Shown here piece by piece: positions 1-10,174 of a stretch of DNA of 64,000 nucleotides. The translations under genes were made by a program, and so were the position numbers. The first letter of the stretch is position 1; each line of letters opens with the position of its first letter. Below the pieces are notes generated by a model. That model saw only the letters and a list, made by a program, of their open reading frames with translations, made no database searches and was not told the origin of the DNA. Origin of the DNA: Arthrobacter sp. NIO-1057 (GTDB lineage Bacteria; Actinomycetota; Actinomycetes; Actinomycetales; Micrococcaceae); assembly GCF_900094805.1 (NCBI RefSeq), contig NZ_FMAT01000003.1, forward strand, positions 368,783 through 432,782. Direction: 5' to 3'.

Positions 1-1466
1 TGCTGTGCAAAGTTCCTTCGCGTGGTTTCTTCATCAATGACCAGCAGTTCTGTACCGGCAATTTCAGCAAAAATTTCGAAGGCTTCGATACCGGCGGCGG
101 TAGACATCACCGTGTGGTGCGCTCCCCCGGCAGCCAGCCACGATTCTGCAGAGATATTGAAGTTTGGTCGCGGGCTCCACACTGCGCGAGCCACAGGCAG
201 GTGTGGCAGATCCGCCGGCGGGGTCACCACGTCAACCACATTGGCGGTCAGGCGGAAGCGTTCACGCATATCGGCCATGGAAACCACTACGGCGCCTTGA
301 GTCGCGTCGGCATTAAAGACCATGCGTACCGGGTCTTCACGGTCGCCAATGCCCAGTGGGTGGATTTCCACGCGTGGCTTGGTGGTGGTCAACGAAGGGC
401 AGACCTCTAGCATGTGGGCCCCGAGGATCAGTTCCCTACCCTCGCTCAGGTCGTAGGTGTAGTCCTCCATCAACGAGGCGCCACCGGGCAGGCCCTGGCC
501 CATCACCTTCGCCGCGCGCACCAGCACGGCGGTCTTCCAGTCACCTTCGGCACCAAAGCCATAGCCCTTGCCCATCAGACGCTGCACGGCCAGGCCAGGC
601 AACTGCTTCAGCCCGCCCAGATCCTCAAAGTTGGTCGTGAAGGCCATGGCATTGGCTTCACTGAGGAAAGCTTCCAAGGCGATTTCCTGCCGGGCCGCGT
701 AGCGAAGCGACTCGTGGCGATCCCCGCCGGCACGCAGCTCCTCGACCACGTCGTAGTCGCGTTCGTACTCGGCGACGAGTGCGTCGATGTCGGTCTCGGC
801 CACAGCTTCAACGGCGTCGACCAGGTCATTAACCGCCCAGGTATTCACCGAAACACCAAAGCGGATCTCAGCTTCGGTCTTATCCCCCTCAGTGACGGCA
901 ACGTTGCGCATATTGTCACCAAAGCGCACCAGGTTCAGGTTCTGCACGGCGTTGTAGCCGGCAGCGCCACGGACCCAGGTTCCCACGCGACGGGCCACCA
1001 CCGGGTTGGACACGTGGCCCACCACGGTGGTTCGAGCTGTCCCCAAACGGGTGGCGAGGTACGCGTATTCGCGGTCACCGTGCGCGGCCTGATTCAGGTT
1101 CATGAAGTCGAAATCGATGGTGTCCCAGGGAAGCTCGACATTGGCCTGGGTGTGCAGGTGTAACAGGGGCTTCTGTAGGGCCTTGAGACCATTGATCCAC
1201 ATCTTGGCTGGGCTGAAAGTGTGCATCCAGGTGATGACGCCGAGCACCTTGTCATCCGAGTTTGCTTCCAGCATCGCCTTGCGGATGGATTCAGAATCTT
1301 TGAGAACTGGCTTCCAGATAATCTTGGCTGGAACCTCGGGCGACGCGTCGAGTGTTTGGGCCACCTCGGTGGACTGCTGCGCCACCTGGCGCAGGGTTTC
1401 CTCGCCGTACAGGTCCTGGCTTCCAGTGAAGAACCAGATTTCTTTGTCGTTATATGCCTTAGCCAT
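1..1466 (-). CDS. araA: L-arabinose isomerase, 3' end outside window
   Basis: Converts L-arabinose to L-ribulose in the cytoplasm, the first step of arabinose catabolism. The ATG at 1464-1466 follows an AAGGA ribosome site, and the protein begins [17 protein letters not shown], the usual AraA N-terminus (FxTGSQ-LYG). The conserved block [13 protein letters not shown], carrying a catalytic glutamate, is encoded near 541-585. About 488 codons are present; the family is about 500 residues, so only the last dozen or so codons are lost off the left edge, where the frame is still open. It is the last gene of an araB-araD-araA operon, 7 bp after araD. Confidence 0.96.
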   Translation of the reverse strand, partial: MAKAYNDKEIWFFTGSQDLYGEETLRQVAQQSTEVAQTLDASPEVPAKIIWKPVLKDSESIRKAMLEANSDDKVLGVITWMHTFSPAKMWINGLKALQKPLLHLHTQANVELPWDTIDFDFMNLNQAAHGDREYAYLATRLGTARTTVVGHVSNPVVARRVGTWVRGAAGYNAVQNLNLVRFGDNMRNVAVTEGDKTEAEIRFGVSVNTWAVNDLVDAVEAVAETDIDALVAEYERDYDVVEELRAGGDRHESLRYAARQEIALEAFLSEANAMAFTTNFEDLGGLKQLPGLAVQRLMGKGYGFGAEGDWKTAVLVRAAKVMGQGLPGGASLMEDYTYDLSEGRELILGAHMLEVCPSLTTTKPRVEIHPLGIGDREDPVRMVFNADATQGAVVVSMADMRERFRLTANVVDVVTPPADLPHLPVARAVWSPRPNFNISAESWLAAGGAHHTVMSTAAGIEAFEIFAEIAGTELLVIDEETTRRNFAQ

Positions 1467-1473
1467 GATGTCC

Positions 1474-2190
1474 TTACTGTCCGTATACGTTCTGGTAGCG
1501 CTCGTAGAGCGAGTCAATTTTTGCGGGGTCAATCGGCTGTGGATCCCCCAGTTGCTGTGCAATATGCACGGTGCGGGCCACTTCCTCACACATCACGGCA
1601 GCTTTGACGGCCGCTCGCGCGTCCTTGCCAATGGTGAAAGGACCGTGATTAGCCATGAGCACGGCGGGGCTGCGCGATTCGCTTAATGTCGAGACAATGC
1701 CGCGGCCAATGGAGTCATCACCGATGATGGCAAAAGGACCAATGGGGATGGGACCACCAAATTCATCGGCCATCATGGTCAGCACGCAAGGAATGTCTTC
1801 TCCACGAGCAGCCCAGGCGGTGGCGTAGGTGGAATGCGTGTGCACCACACCGCCAACTTCAGGCATGTGCTCGTAGGTGTAGGCGTGAGCGGCAGTATCC
1901 GAGGAGGGTGAATGCTCGCCTTCCAGCAGTTGACCGTCCAGGGTGCACACCACCATGGATTCAGGAGTCAGATCATCATAAGAAACTCCCGAAGGCTTAA
2001 TCACAAAAAGATCTTCGCTACCGTCGACAATTTCGGGGTGACGCACCCGCTGGGAAACGTTGCCCGCCGTCCAGACCACCAGTTCATAACGGGGAAGCTC
2101 CGCATGCAGGTCAGCAACGACCTGGCGGACCCGCTGAACTTCTTCACGCATGGAGAGCGGATAGCTCTGCAAGGTTCGTTGTTGATTCAT
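1474..2190 (-). CDS. araD: L-ribulose-5-phosphate 4-epimerase
   Basis: Class II aldolase-fold, zinc-dependent enzyme making D-xylulose 5-phosphate from L-ribulose 5-phosphate, the third arabinose step. The 238-residue protein starts [18 protein letters not shown]. It shows the family's TAGNVSQR substrate loop, [13 protein letters not shown], and the metal-binding [11 protein letters not shown] segment, and is of normal family length. The reading frame stays open further upstream to 2346, but that part overlaps the araB coding end and does not look like protein, so the ATG at 2188-2190 is chosen. It lies 34 bp after araB and 7 bp before araA. A rhamnulose or fuculose aldolase is possible from the fold alone, but the operon decides for AraD. 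Confidence 0.95.
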   Translation of the reverse strand: MNQQRTLQSYPLSMREEVQRVRQVVADLHAELPRYELVVWTAGNVSQRVRHPEIVDGSEDLFVIKPSGVSYDDLTPESMVVCTLDGQLLEGEHSPSSDTAAHAYTYEHMPEVGGVVHTHSTYATAWAARGEDIPCVLTMMADEFGGPIPIGPFAIIGDDSIGRGIVSTLSESRSPAVLMANHGPFTIGKDARAAVKAAVMCEEVARTVHIAQQLGDPQPIDPAKIDSLYERYQNVYGQ

Positions 2191-2224
2191 GGGTTTCTCT
2201 TTTCGTCCAAAACTTTTCTTGTGC

Positions 2225-3838
2225 CTAGATGGCAGTGATGGCAATGCGCTGAATGGCCAAACCGGCCTCGTACTTTTGCAGGTAGGCCTCAAATCCCGCA
2301 CGGTCTTCTTCCACCGGGTCAGCATGATGTAACTGGGCTTGGGCAAAGACCTCAGAATTCAAGAATTCGGGCAAAGAATCTTGTAATCCATCAAGGACCC
2401 GACGTCGGTACGCGGCGAGCACGGCGATACCCCATGCGCCGCCGTGGCCGGCACTTTCGCCCACAAGAACCGGAGTGTTGATCGCGGCAGCCAGCAGTCG
2501 CTGGGCCGCACCAGCGGTACGGAAGATGCCTCCGTGGGCGAACATCCGTGTGACCTCCACTCCCTCTTGGGCCAGTACCCGCAACCCCAGACTCAGGGTG
2601 GCAAACATGGCGTAGACCTGCGCGCGCATGAGGTTGGGCAGGTTCAAGGTGGAATCGGGAGTGCGCAGTATTGCCGGACGTCCTTCAGCCAAATCAACGA
2701 CTGGTTCACCGGAAAGATTGTTGTAGGCCAGTAGTCCTGCCCCATCTGTCGCACCTTCCAGAGCAGCCCGAAGCAAGGTCTCAAAGATGGTGTTTTCATC
2801 GGCTTCACTGCCCAATGCTTGGGCGAACTGACCGAAGACCTGCGCCCAGACCGCAAATTCGCTGGCACCGTTATTGCAGTGAACCATCGCTACCGGATGT
2901 CCGTCAGGGGTGGTGACCACGTCAATTTCGTGGTGCACTTCTTGCAGCGGCTGATCAAGAACGACCATGGCAAAGATTGACGTTCCCGCGGAAATGTTGC
3001 CAGTGCGCTGAGCTACCGAATTGGTGGCCACCATGCCGGTGCCGGCATCTCCTTCCGGGGGGCACAAGGGGCTACCGGCATTCAGCTGACCACTGGGATC
3101 AAGCAGTAATGCTCCAGCCTCACTGAGCGTTCCTGCATCAGCACCTGCCGGCACCGAGGCTGGCAACAACTTGGCCAATTTGGTAGTGGAACCATGTTTC
3201 GCGGCCAGCGCATCAAAGGCGGAGAGCATCTGCGCGTCGTAACTGCCAGTGGCCGGGTCGATGGGGAACATCCCCGCGGCATCACCCACACCGAGCACAA
3301 ATTCTCCGGTGAGTAGTTCATGGACAAATCCGGCCAGTGTGTTCAGGCGAGCAACCTGTGACACGTGCTCCTCACGATTCAGCAGAGCTTGGAAGTAGTG
3401 GGCTACGGACCAGCGTTGTGGAATGTTGAAGTTCAACTCTTCGCTGAGCTGGGCTGCAGCGTCGGCGGTCGAGGTATTGCGCCAGGTTCGGAAGGGAACC
3501 AGCAGCTGGCCCTCGGCGTCGAAGGCCAAGTAGCCGTGCATCATCGCGGAAATACCAATCGCCCCGAAGTTCGTTGGGCGCACCCCGTGACGTTCCTGGG
3601 CATCGGCCAATACCTGAGTCATGCAGTCCTGCATGCCACTGATGATCGCTTCGCGGGAGTAGGTCCAGTTCTTGTCCTGGTATTGGTTCTCCCAGGCGTG
3701 GCTTCCGCTGGCCAGTTGCTGGTGGTCAGGTCCGATCAGGCTGGCTTTGATATTTGTTGAGCCGAACTCAATACCCAGCACTGCCTGACCGTTGTCAATG
3801 ATCCCGTGGACGGTAGACCCGTTGAGCTGTGTTGCCAT
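2225..3838 (-). CDS. araB: L-ribulokinase, FGGY family
   Basis: ATP-dependent kinase of L-ribulose, second step of arabinose catabolism. The 537-residue protein has the N-terminal FGGY phosphate-binding segment LGIEFGSTNIK (about residues 21-31) and the C-terminal block AHGGIFRTAGAAQRLLAAAI followed by the GGAWG motif. The ATG at 3836-3838 is preferred over a start eight codons upstream because GGAG sits 8 bases before it. First gene of the araBDA operon, directly downstream of a perfect 18-bp palindrome. Other FGGY kinases (xylulokinase) cannot be excluded from sequence alone; the isomerase and epimerase neighbours settle the call. Confidence 0.92.
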   Translation of the reverse strand: MATQLNGSTVHGIIDNGQAVLGIEFGSTNIKASLIGPDHQQLASGSHAWENQYQDKNWTYSREAIISGMQDCMTQVLADAQERHGVRPTNFGAIGISAMMHGYLAFDAEGQLLVPFRTWRNTSTADAAAQLSEELNFNIPQRWSVAHYFQALLNREEHVSQVARLNTLAGFVHELLTGEFVLGVGDAAGMFPIDPATGSYDAQMLSAFDALAAKHGSTTKLAKLLPASVPAGADAGTLSEAGALLLDPSGQLNAGSPLCPPEGDAGTGMVATNSVAQRTGNISAGTSIFAMVVLDQPLQEVHHEIDVVTTPDGHPVAMVHCNNGASEFAVWAQVFGQFAQALGSEADENTIFETLLRAALEGATDGAGLLAYNNLSGEPVVDLAEGRPAILRTPDSTLNLPNLMRAQVYAMFATLSLGLRVLAQEGVEVTRMFAHGGIFRTAGAAQRLLAAAINTPVLVGESAGHGGAWGIAVLAAYRRRVLDGLQDSLPEFLNSEVFAQAQLHHADPVEEDRAGFEAYLQKYEAGLAIQRIAITAI

Positions 3839-3936
3839 GAATTCTCCGTTCGCACAGCTCAATGAGCAGCGCCATCGCCATCGTTACCTGCTTGCGTGCT
3901 TGGGAAAACACGCGAAGCAGAACAAAACCTCGATGC

Positions 3937-3954
3937 AATGTTAGCGCTAACATT
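3937..3954. promoter_or_regulatory. LacI-type operator (probable AraR site)
   Basis: Perfect 18-bp palindrome AATGTTAGCGCTAACATT with a central CG-type step, typical of LacI/GalR-family operators. It lies about 100 bases upstream of the araB start, between araR and araB, so it should control araBDA. Binding by the adjacent regulator is inferred. Confidence 0.8.
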
Positions 3955-4002
3955 TTGTGATGCGCAACACCGAAAGTTGAATTGCTGAGACGTTGGGCCC
4001 GC

Positions 4003-5064
4003 TTAGCTAGACTTCGGCGGGGCCGTGCTAGCTCGAATCACGAGGGTTGGCACAATCACCTTCGGGGTCTTATCTGCGGTGGCACCGTCCAACAATTCGG
4101 TCAGCGCAGCATGGCCAACATCGCGGAATGGCTGGCGCACTGTCGTCAAAGAGGGGATGAGGAAGTTCGAAATTTGCAGATCATCAAAGCCAATCACCGA
4201 TACATCGGTAGGAACTTCCAGATCCGCTTCCCAGAAGGCGCGCAAAACGCCGGTGGCAAGGTAGTCATTGGCAGCGAACACTGCACTAACTTCACCGGCA
4301 CGCACCGAGTCAACTAGGCGCTTACCTGCTTCATAACCGCTCTGCGCTTGCCAGGATTCAGCCGGCACTTCGATAATCGGCGCTTTGGCTTCCAACATTT
4401 TTTCCTGCCAACCGATCTGGCGTTCGGTGGCATCAAACCAGCCGGTCGGCCCGGAGACATGCGCGATTTTGCGGTGTCCCAACGACAGCAAGTGTCCGGT
4501 GGCCTGACGGGCTCCCTCGCGCTGGTCAACATAGACGTAGTGGGCCGGATCCGCGTCGGGCACATTGGTTCGGGCCGCAACTACCACCACCGGAATCGTG
4601 AGTCCGGCATCATCAAGCGCCTCGATCACTTTTTCGAATGGCGCAACCATAACCACCCCCTCAACACCTTGATCCACCAGGTGATTTAAGGCTTCGCTGG
4701 CACTGTAGGCATCGTAGCGGTCCAGGGCGGTCACCGTGACGAAATAGCCTTGTGCACGGGCGGCCGCTTCAATGGCTAACACGGTGGATTGTGGCCCGAA
4801 GAATTCACTTCCGATGGTCAGAATTCCGATAGTGCTGGAGTGTGAAGTCGCTAGTGCACGGGCTGCTCGGTTGCGTCGATATCCGAGCTTGCGGATTGCA
4901 TCCAGCACCTGGTCTCTAGTGCCCGCTCTGACATTTGGATGGTCGTTGAGCACGCGGGAGACCGTCTGATGGGACACTCCGGCCATAGCCGCTACGTCCG
5001 CCATCGACGGTGGTCTGTTTCCTGGACGCCCTTGTTCGGGCTGAGCAATGTTCACAACGGTCAT
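4003..5064 (-). CDS. LacI-family transcriptional regulator of arabinose genes (AraR-like)
   Basis: 353-residue DNA-binding repressor. The helix-turn-helix lies at about residues 21-42 (MADVAAMAGVSHQTVSRVLN), followed by the hinge helix and a periplasmic-binding-protein-like sensor domain ending in the typical VIGFDDLQISNFLIPSLTTVRQP. It stands immediately upstream of araBDA on the same strand, with a perfect palindrome in between, so it most likely senses arabinose or a derivative and represses araBDA and perhaps its own gene or the MFS gene. No strong Shine-Dalgarno site is visible before the first ATG. This is a LacI-type AraR, not the AraC type of E. coli. Confidence 0.88.
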   Translation of the reverse strand: MTVVNIAQPEQGRPGNRPPSMADVAAMAGVSHQTVSRVLNDHPNVRAGTRDQVLDAIRKLGYRRNRAARALATSHSSTIGILTIGSEFFGPQSTVLAIEAAARAQGYFVTVTALDRYDAYSASEALNHLVDQGVEGVVMVAPFEKVIEALDDAGLTIPVVVVAARTNVPDADPAHYVYVDQREGARQATGHLLSLGHRKIAHVSGPTGWFDATERQIGWQEKMLEAKAPIIEVPAESWQAQSGYEAGKRLVDSVRAGEVSAVFAANDYLATGVLRAFWEADLEVPTDVSVIGFDDLQISNFLIPSLTTVRQPFRDVGHAALTELLDGATADKTPKVIVPTLVIRASTAPPKSS

Positions 5065-5290
5065 TATTGCAAAGACGCGCGTTCTAACTACTGTTACCTC
5101 GGGTACAACAAAGCTAAAACAGCCGTTACCAAATAATATTCTGATTTGTGCATATGTTCATTCTGGAAGAAAAATCCGCAGGATTACAGGGACTTTCCTT
5201 GACTTACTCGAAGGTGAAGAGTGTCGAAAAGTCTTGGATTTCGAAACACGATCAAAAAACAATGTTGGCGCCCACAGAGGCGTTTGCCAC
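5065..5290. other. Intergenic region upstream of araR
   Basis: 226 bases between the sugar-porter gene and araR, both on the minus strand. It is AT-richer than its surroundings and should hold the araR promoter. I see no perfect palindrome matching the araB operator and no strong hairpin. Confidence 0.4.
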
Positions 5291-6766
5291 TTATCGACTC
5301 CGGTAAATGGCCCCGCTAGAAACAGCTTCTTCGAGCGCTTCTAAGGTCCGTCCACGAGTTTCTGGAACCTTGCTGGCCACGAAGTACAGAGCCACTGCCC
5401 CAACTCCTGCGAAGATAAAGAAAGAGCCGGTGATTCCCACACCCGAGACTAGGGATGGGAAGAAGAGCGTCAACACACCGTTGGTCCCCCAGCCAAAGAA
5501 TACGGAGATACCGATGCCCAAACCACGCATGTGCAGGGGGAAGATTTCGGCTAACCATACCCAGACCGCAACACTCAAGAAAGTCTGCATCGAAGCTACG
5601 AAAGCCACCACCAGAATCAGGATCACGATAGGGCGCAGCGCGCTTCCGACAGGTAGCAACATGCTGGCGAAGGCCACTAACAAATGGCAGGTGGTGGTCA
5701 GGGTCAGCCCGATCATAAAGGTCGTTCGGCGATCAAGACGGTCCATATTGCGCAAGGCAAACACGCCGCCAACAACAGCAACGACGCCGAAAGCAATGTT
5801 GGCTAAGACCGCCTGTTGAGTCGTCATGCCGGCCTCTTCTAGTACTCGCGTTCCGTAGTACATGATGGAGTTAATTCCGGTGAGTTGCTGCATGGTCGCC
5901 ACACCGATACCAACCCCGACAATGCGCAATAACCATCTGTTGGTCAGCACCGCTTTGATACCTAAGGGCTTATTCTTCTGTCGCTCTTTATCGGTGACTG
6001 CTTGGATTTCGCGGGCCTCGGCGAGCGCCCGTTCAGGCGAGCGTATAGTGTTAAGCACTTCCAGTGCTTTGTCATACTTTCCCTTCTCCACGAGCCAACG
6101 TGGAGATTCAGGCATACGCAACATCCCGAAGAACAGAACCAGGGCGGGCAATGCACAGATGGAGAACATGATGCGCCAGACTCCGTCCATGCTCTCACCC
6201 AGCCAGGTATCTAAAATTGCGTTCATCACGAAGGCGGCTAGCTGACCAGAAACAATAGCGAGCTCGTTACGGCCGGTGATGGACCCACGAATCTCATAAG
6301 GTGCCATCTCGGCGAGGTATACAGGAGCCACGGTGGACGCACCGCCCACCGCCAGTCCGAGCATGATTCGTCCAGCCACCAAGACACTGAATCCTGTTGG
6401 AGAAAAGGTCCCTGGTTCCGGGCCCGCTGGCGAGAACACCACAAAGAGGGTTCCAACGAAGAACAGTACGGCTAGGGCAATGATGGTTTTGCGCCGCCCC
6501 CATGAGTCAGCGACTTGTCCCGCGATGAGCGCTCCAACCGCCGCAGCAAACACCAGGGAGCTGATCACGACGCCCACTTGTAGCAGGTTCAGCCCCAGCT
6601 CCATTGCCATGGGACCTTCGGCGCCATTTGCTACACCGGTGTCATAGCCAAAGAGCAGTCCACCGAAGCAAGCGATCAGAGAGATTAGGCCTAGGCGCTT
6701 TGTATGCGGGCCACGGGTCAGCGATGGTAAGTGCGTTTCGGCAGAATGGCCCTGAGCATTGGACAT
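5291..6766 (-). CDS. Sugar-porter MFS transporter (arabinose or inositol type)
   Basis: 491-residue, 12-helix proton-coupled sugar symporter of the major facilitator sugar-porter family. Signatures include GYDTGVANGA in helix 1, DSWGRRK after helix 2, the PESPRWL motif before the central loop, QQLTGINSIMYYG in helix 7 and PETRGR at the C-terminus. The ATG at 6764-6766 follows a GAAAGGGG site. It stands upstream of araR on the same strand, so arabinose uptake is likely. It is a close paralogue of the transporter at 19846-21336 (long identical stretches), which sits in inositol territory, so the substrate could also be an inositol. Confidence 0.88.
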   Translation of the reverse strand: MSNAQGHSAETHLPSLTRGPHTKRLGLISLIACFGGLLFGYDTGVANGAEGPMAMELGLNLLQVGVVISSLVFAAAVGALIAGQVADSWGRRKTIIALAVLFFVGTLFVVFSPAGPEPGTFSPTGFSVLVAGRIMLGLAVGGASTVAPVYLAEMAPYEIRGSITGRNELAIVSGQLAAFVMNAILDTWLGESMDGVWRIMFSICALPALVLFFGMLRMPESPRWLVEKGKYDKALEVLNTIRSPERALAEAREIQAVTDKERQKNKPLGIKAVLTNRWLLRIVGVGIGVATMQQLTGINSIMYYGTRVLEEAGMTTQQAVLANIAFGVVAVVGGVFALRNMDRLDRRTTFMIGLTLTTTCHLLVAFASMLLPVGSALRPIVILILVVAFVASMQTFLSVAVWVWLAEIFPLHMRGLGIGISVFFGWGTNGVLTLFFPSLVSGVGITGSFFIFAGVGAVALYFVASKVPETRGRTLEALEEAVSSGAIYRSR

Positions 6767-7273
6767 GAAACCCCTTTCGGATCATGTGCGATCCGTTCGC
6801 TTTTATTCGATTCTGCAAGGCGCCGCTCAGTGATATTCCGTCCGGCCCGTTAGGTCTGTGAGAATCGGCCGTCTGCGCTTAAATTCAACGTATTACGGCA
6901 GCAACAGGGTCCCTCAAGCGTGAATCGACAGGGGTAGTACACCCCTCTCGCCCGACATAATAATTTCATCAATTCCCGTCCCGTCCAAACTCTCCTGGTT
7001 GTTCGGATCAGTGGGACTTCGCAGTGTTCATTTGTCAACGTGAAGGCACCGCACCGTCCTTCATTTGTCGGCAGCGAACCGTCATCGAACCTAACTTGCC
7101 AATGGATTGCTCCGCAGACTGTGCTGTTTTCCGATACAAGAAGTTCGACCAGAAAAATTCCTCAGAAAAATCCCTATCTTTCAGCGTGGGCAAGGCATAG
7201 GATTCCTTATGACTTTGTACTGACAACTGTACATAGATTGTATGTTTACCGCTCTCAAAGCCCGGGAGGACCC
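6767..7273. other. Divergent intergenic region between MFS gene and isomerase gene
   Basis: 507 bases without a convincing gene. It holds the outward promoters for the MFS gene (leftward) and the isomerase (rightward), an AGGGGT-AGTAC-ACCCCT inverted repeat at 6930-6946 of unknown role, and an IolR-like box at 7214-7226. A frame open from 7040 into the isomerase gene is not used: it lacks a ribosome site. Confidence 0.5.
7214..7226 (+). promoter_or_regulatory. IolR-like GntR box
   Basis: TTTGTACTGACAA, one base different from the TGTCCTGACA core found at several other inositol promoters in this window. It lies 48-60 bases upstream of the isomerase start at 7274, a position where a repressor would block transcription. 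Inferred from motif sharing only. Confidence 0.5.
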
Positions 7274-8158
7274 ATGGCAAAACTCTCCATGAACGTCACA
7301 ACTAGTTTTTACGGAAACGTTGCAACTGACATCGCCACAGCAAAATCGGCTGGATTCGGCGGTATCGAATTACAGAGTCCAAAACTCTACCGTTACCTCG
7401 ACGCTGGCTACTCGGTAAACACACTCCCCGATATGCTCGATGGTCTTGAAGTGACCGGGATTGGTGCCGTACTCGATCTAGAACGCCAGGGCGCTGCACG
7501 CGAAGAGATGCTTCAAGAGGTCCAACGCATGGCTGAAATCGCTACAGTCGTTGGTGCACCCATTCTTCAAATGTGCACCGGACCCGTGGACTGGAATGTA
7601 GTCAAGGACTTCAAAGCAGGAAAACTCACGGAATCCGATACTCGTTATCGCGGCACGCTCGGCCTCTCCGAGGCCGAAGCCATCAGCGTTGCAACCAATA
7701 ACGTTTCTGCTGCGGCTAGCATCGCTGCCGACCATGGCTTAGAGATCTATTTGGAACCACTAGCCTGGTCCAATATCAATCGGTGCCGACAAGCACTTGA
7801 AATTATTGAACGCTGCGGCCAAGACAATATTGGCATCGCCTTAGACACGTGGCATTTTTGGACCGTCGGCGACACTCTGGAGGAAGTCGCAGCGCTGCCC
7901 AAGGAGCTCATCAAGGCGGCACACATCTCTGACGGTTTGGATCTTGATCGTGAACATGAGGTTCCAACCCAGGATGTACATCGCAATGTTGTGATCGGGG
8001 GTGGCGCCATCCCTTTGCAGCAATGGGTGGACGCAATTAAGTCGACTGGCTATGACGGTTGGTGGGTTTCTGAAATGTTTTCCGACCGTGCCAATGAACA
8101 CGATTTCCATAAGGTCGCTAGCACCATGCGCAACCTCCTAGACATCATGACTTCCTAA
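7274..8158 (+). CDS. Sugar phosphate isomerase/epimerase-type TIM-barrel protein
   Basis: 294-residue protein of the xylose-isomerase-like (AP endonuclease 2) TIM-barrel superfamily, to which IolE, IolI and tagatose epimerases belong. Probable metal ligands are the Glu in YLEPLAW, the Asp in ALDTWHFW, the His in AAHISDG and the Glu in VSEMFS. The ATG at 7274 follows GGGAGGA. It is followed 29 bp later by a Gfo/Idh/MocA dehydrogenase, and the pair probably oxidises and isomerises an inositol or related sugar. An IolR-like box upstream supports a link to inositol. The exact substrate cannot be read from sequence. Confidence 0.82.
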   Translation: MAKLSMNVTTSFYGNVATDIATAKSAGFGGIELQSPKLYRYLDAGYSVNTLPDMLDGLEVTGIGAVLDLERQGAAREEMLQEVQRMAEIATVVGAPILQMCTGPVDWNVVKDFKAGKLTESDTRYRGTLGLSEAEAISVATNNVSAAASIAADHGLEIYLEPLAWSNINRCRQALEIIERCGQDNIGIALDTWHFWTVGDTLEEVAALPKELIKAAHISDGLDLDREHEVPTQDVHRNVVIGGGAIPLQQWVDAIKSTGYDGWWVSEMFSDRANEHDFHKVASTMRNLLDIMTS

Positions 8159-8187
8159 CTCCAATACCTTCTTTAAAGGATCTCTCC

Positions 8188-9189
8188 ATGCAAAGATTTG
8201 CCCTCATCGGCGCGGGCTTCATTGGCTCGGTACACGCACAGAACCTGGCCTCTCACCCAGACGTTGATTTCAAACTGATTTATGACATTGACCCACAGCG
8301 AGCCGCTGGACTGGCCTCACAACATGGGGCAAAAGCAGCGACCAGCCTAGATCAGATTTTCGACAACGACGACCTTGATGCAGTTTTTATCGCCTCGTCC
8401 ACAGATTCCCATGCGCAAAACCTCCGTTATGCAGCAGACGCGGGCCTAGCGGCTCTCGTTGAAAAGCCAATTGACTTGGACCTTGAAACGGCTAAGTCGA
8501 CAGTGGCCTATGTTGAACGCGCAGGAATCAAGGCCATGGTCAATTTCAACCGCCGCTTCGATCGCGCCCACGCGGAGCTCAAGGATCTTGTGAGCTCGGG
8601 GGAAATCGGAGAACTCGCCTTACTTCAGTTAACTTCTCGTGGACCAGCCTTGCCACCCTTGGATTATCTGAAAACTTCTGGAGGACAATTCCGGGACCAG
8701 GCAGTGCACTTTTTTGATTTGGCTCGTTGGATTTCAGGCCAAGACCCTGTCCGGGTGAATGCTTTTGGTTCGGCACTGAGCGCGCCAGAAATTGCTGAAT
8801 TTGGTGACGTCGACACTTCAATCTCCGCGCTGGCCTTCCCCAGTGGTGCACTTGCTCAAATTGATTGCGTTCGCCATACCAACTACGGCTATGACGAGCA
8901 CATAGAGGTCCTCGGCTCTGATGCTATGGCCGAATCGGAACGGCAGCGTTCGGGTCACGTCAGCATATTGCGCGGGCAGGCAGCGCAGTCCCACGGCTTG
9001 CACAGCAACTGGTTCGACAGAGTGCAACCAACTTACGCTGCCAGCTTGGGAGCCTTTGTTCAGGCCCTTGAGGAAGACGGCGAAGTGCCGATTTCCCTTC
9101 GAGAAGGCCTTAAGTCTCAGGCTATCGCTCAGGCAGCCACACGTTCTATTTCTTCGGGACATAGCGAGATCGTTGACTACTCGCTCTGA
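8188..9189 (+). CDS. Gfo/Idh/MocA-family dehydrogenase (inositol 2-dehydrogenase-like)
   Basis: 333-residue NAD(P)-dependent oxidoreductase. N-terminal Rossmann fold with GAGFIGSVHA at about residues 8-17, the catalytic-lysine motif VEKP near residue 93, NFNRRFD, and the substrate-site segment GGQFRDQAVHFFDLARW, which matches the arrangement of inositol 2-dehydrogenases. The ATG at 8188 has AAAGGA 7 bases upstream. It forms a two-gene unit with the isomerase before it and ends just before a strong bidirectional terminator. Likely oxidises an inositol stereoisomer; this is an inference from the active-site block and location. Confidence 0.85.
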   Translation: MQRFALIGAGFIGSVHAQNLASHPDVDFKLIYDIDPQRAAGLASQHGAKAATSLDQIFDNDDLDAVFIASSTDSHAQNLRYAADAGLAALVEKPIDLDLETAKSTVAYVERAGIKAMVNFNRRFDRAHAELKDLVSSGEIGELALLQLTSRGPALPPLDYLKTSGGQFRDQAVHFFDLARWISGQDPVRVNAFGSALSAPEIAEFGDVDTSISALAFPSGALAQIDCVRHTNYGYDEHIEVLGSDAMAESERQRSGHVSILRGQAAQSHGLHSNWFDRVQPTYAASLGAFVQALEEDGEVPISLREGLKSQAIAQAATRSISSGHSEIVDYSL

Positions 9190-9200
9190 GAACCAAAAAC

Positions 9201-9251
9201 AGCCAAAGCTTGGGCGTCTTCACCACCGGTGTTGACGCCCAAGCTTTGGCT
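9201..9251. terminator. Bidirectional terminator
   Basis: Perfect 18-bp inverted repeat (arms 9201-9218 and 9234-9251, AGCCAAAGCTTGGGCGTC and its complement) with a 15-base loop, placed between convergent genes ending at 9189 and 9263. Confidence 0.9.
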
Positions 9252-9262
9252 TCTTTGTTGTA

Positions 9263-10156
9263 TTAGGCAGTTACTTGTGGATTGACTCCGGCTTCTGCCT
9301 CAGCGAGCTCTTCATCATGTCCGCCAAGCTGTTCAAGCTCATGAGCCAGTTCAGCCAGTTCGGCCCCACCGGCCATCTGCGCGGTCAGTTCTTCTACGGT
9401 GATTTCCGACTTGGAATAGTACCCAATGGACCTACCGCGCTTGAGTAGCAAGAACGAGTCTCCCACCGGATAAGCGTGATGCGGGTTGTGCGTAATGAAG
9501 ATGACGCCCAAACCACGATCTCGCGCCTGAAGGATGTAGCGAAGCACCACGCCGGATTGCTTGACGCCCAAGGCGGCCGTTGGTTCATCAAGGATGAGGA
9601 CCTTAGCGCCGAAATAAACGGCACGAGCAATAGCCACACATTGACGCTCACCACCTGAAAGCTGCCCAATCGGTTGTTCCACGTCGCGTAGATCAATCCC
9701 CATGTCGGAGAGTTCCTGCTTGGTGATGTCCTTCATTTTCTGCACATCGAGCTTCTTGAACGGTCCCACGCCGCTGGTCAATTCCGAGCCAAGGAAGAAG
9801 TTACGCCAGATGGGCATCAGTGGCACAACTGCCAGATCTTGGTAGACCGCGGCAATACCAGCATCCAGTGCAACTCGCGGACTCTTGAGTTTGATGGAGG
9901 AGCCATGCAGTTTGAAGTCGCCTTCATCGTGTTGGTGTAGCCCGGCAATGATTTTGATCAACGTTGACTTACCGGCGCCGTTATCACCCAGGACGCAGGT
10001 GACCTTGCCTGGGTCAACCACCATGTCCACACCGCGCAGGGCGATAATGCTTCCGTAGTGCTTGCCCACGCCCTTGAGGGTCAGCAGGTTATCGCTGGTC
10101 TTCGGCTCGAGCTTTTCCAGCAGCTCTTCGGTCTTCTTGTTTTTGCGAGTTTTCAT
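9263..10156 (-). CDS. Sugar ABC transporter ATP-binding protein (CUT2, single domain)
   Basis: 297-residue ATPase of a ribose/inositol-type (CUT2) importer. Walker A is GDNGAGKST, the signature is LSGGERQ and Walker B is [11 protein letters not shown]. Most CUT2 ATPases are tandem two-domain proteins of about 500 residues; this one has a single domain, like FrcA-type ATPases, with a charged tail after the nucleotide domain. It is the last gene of the set binding protein - permease - ATPase and lies 18 bp after the permease. Substrate unknown; inositol or a related sugar is likely from the context. Confidence 0.9.
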   Translation of the reverse strand: MKTRKNKKTEELLEKLEPKTSDNLLTLKGVGKHYGSIIALRGVDMVVDPGKVTCVLGDNGAGKSTLIKIIAGLHQHDEGDFKLHGSSIKLKSPRVALDAGIAAVYQDLAVVPLMPIWRNFFLGSELTSGVGPFKKLDVQKMKDITKQELSDMGIDLRDVEQPIGQLSGGERQCVAIARAVYFGAKVLILDEPTAALGVKQSGVVLRYILQARDRGLGVIFITHNPHHAYPVGDSFLLLKRGRSIGYYSKSEITVEELTAQMAGGAELAELAHELEQLGGHDEELAEAEAGVNPQVTA

Positions 10157-10174
10157 GATCTTGTCCTTGGCTTC

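Noticed and set aside
6930..6946. AGGGGT/ACCCCT hairpin as a terminator or riboswitch
   Set aside because: Only six base pairs, no T-run and no conserved aptamer pattern; kept as a remark only.
7040..7273. N-terminal extension of the isomerase gene
   Set aside because: The extra 78 residues lack family similarity and the ATG at 7274 has a strong GGGAGGA site.
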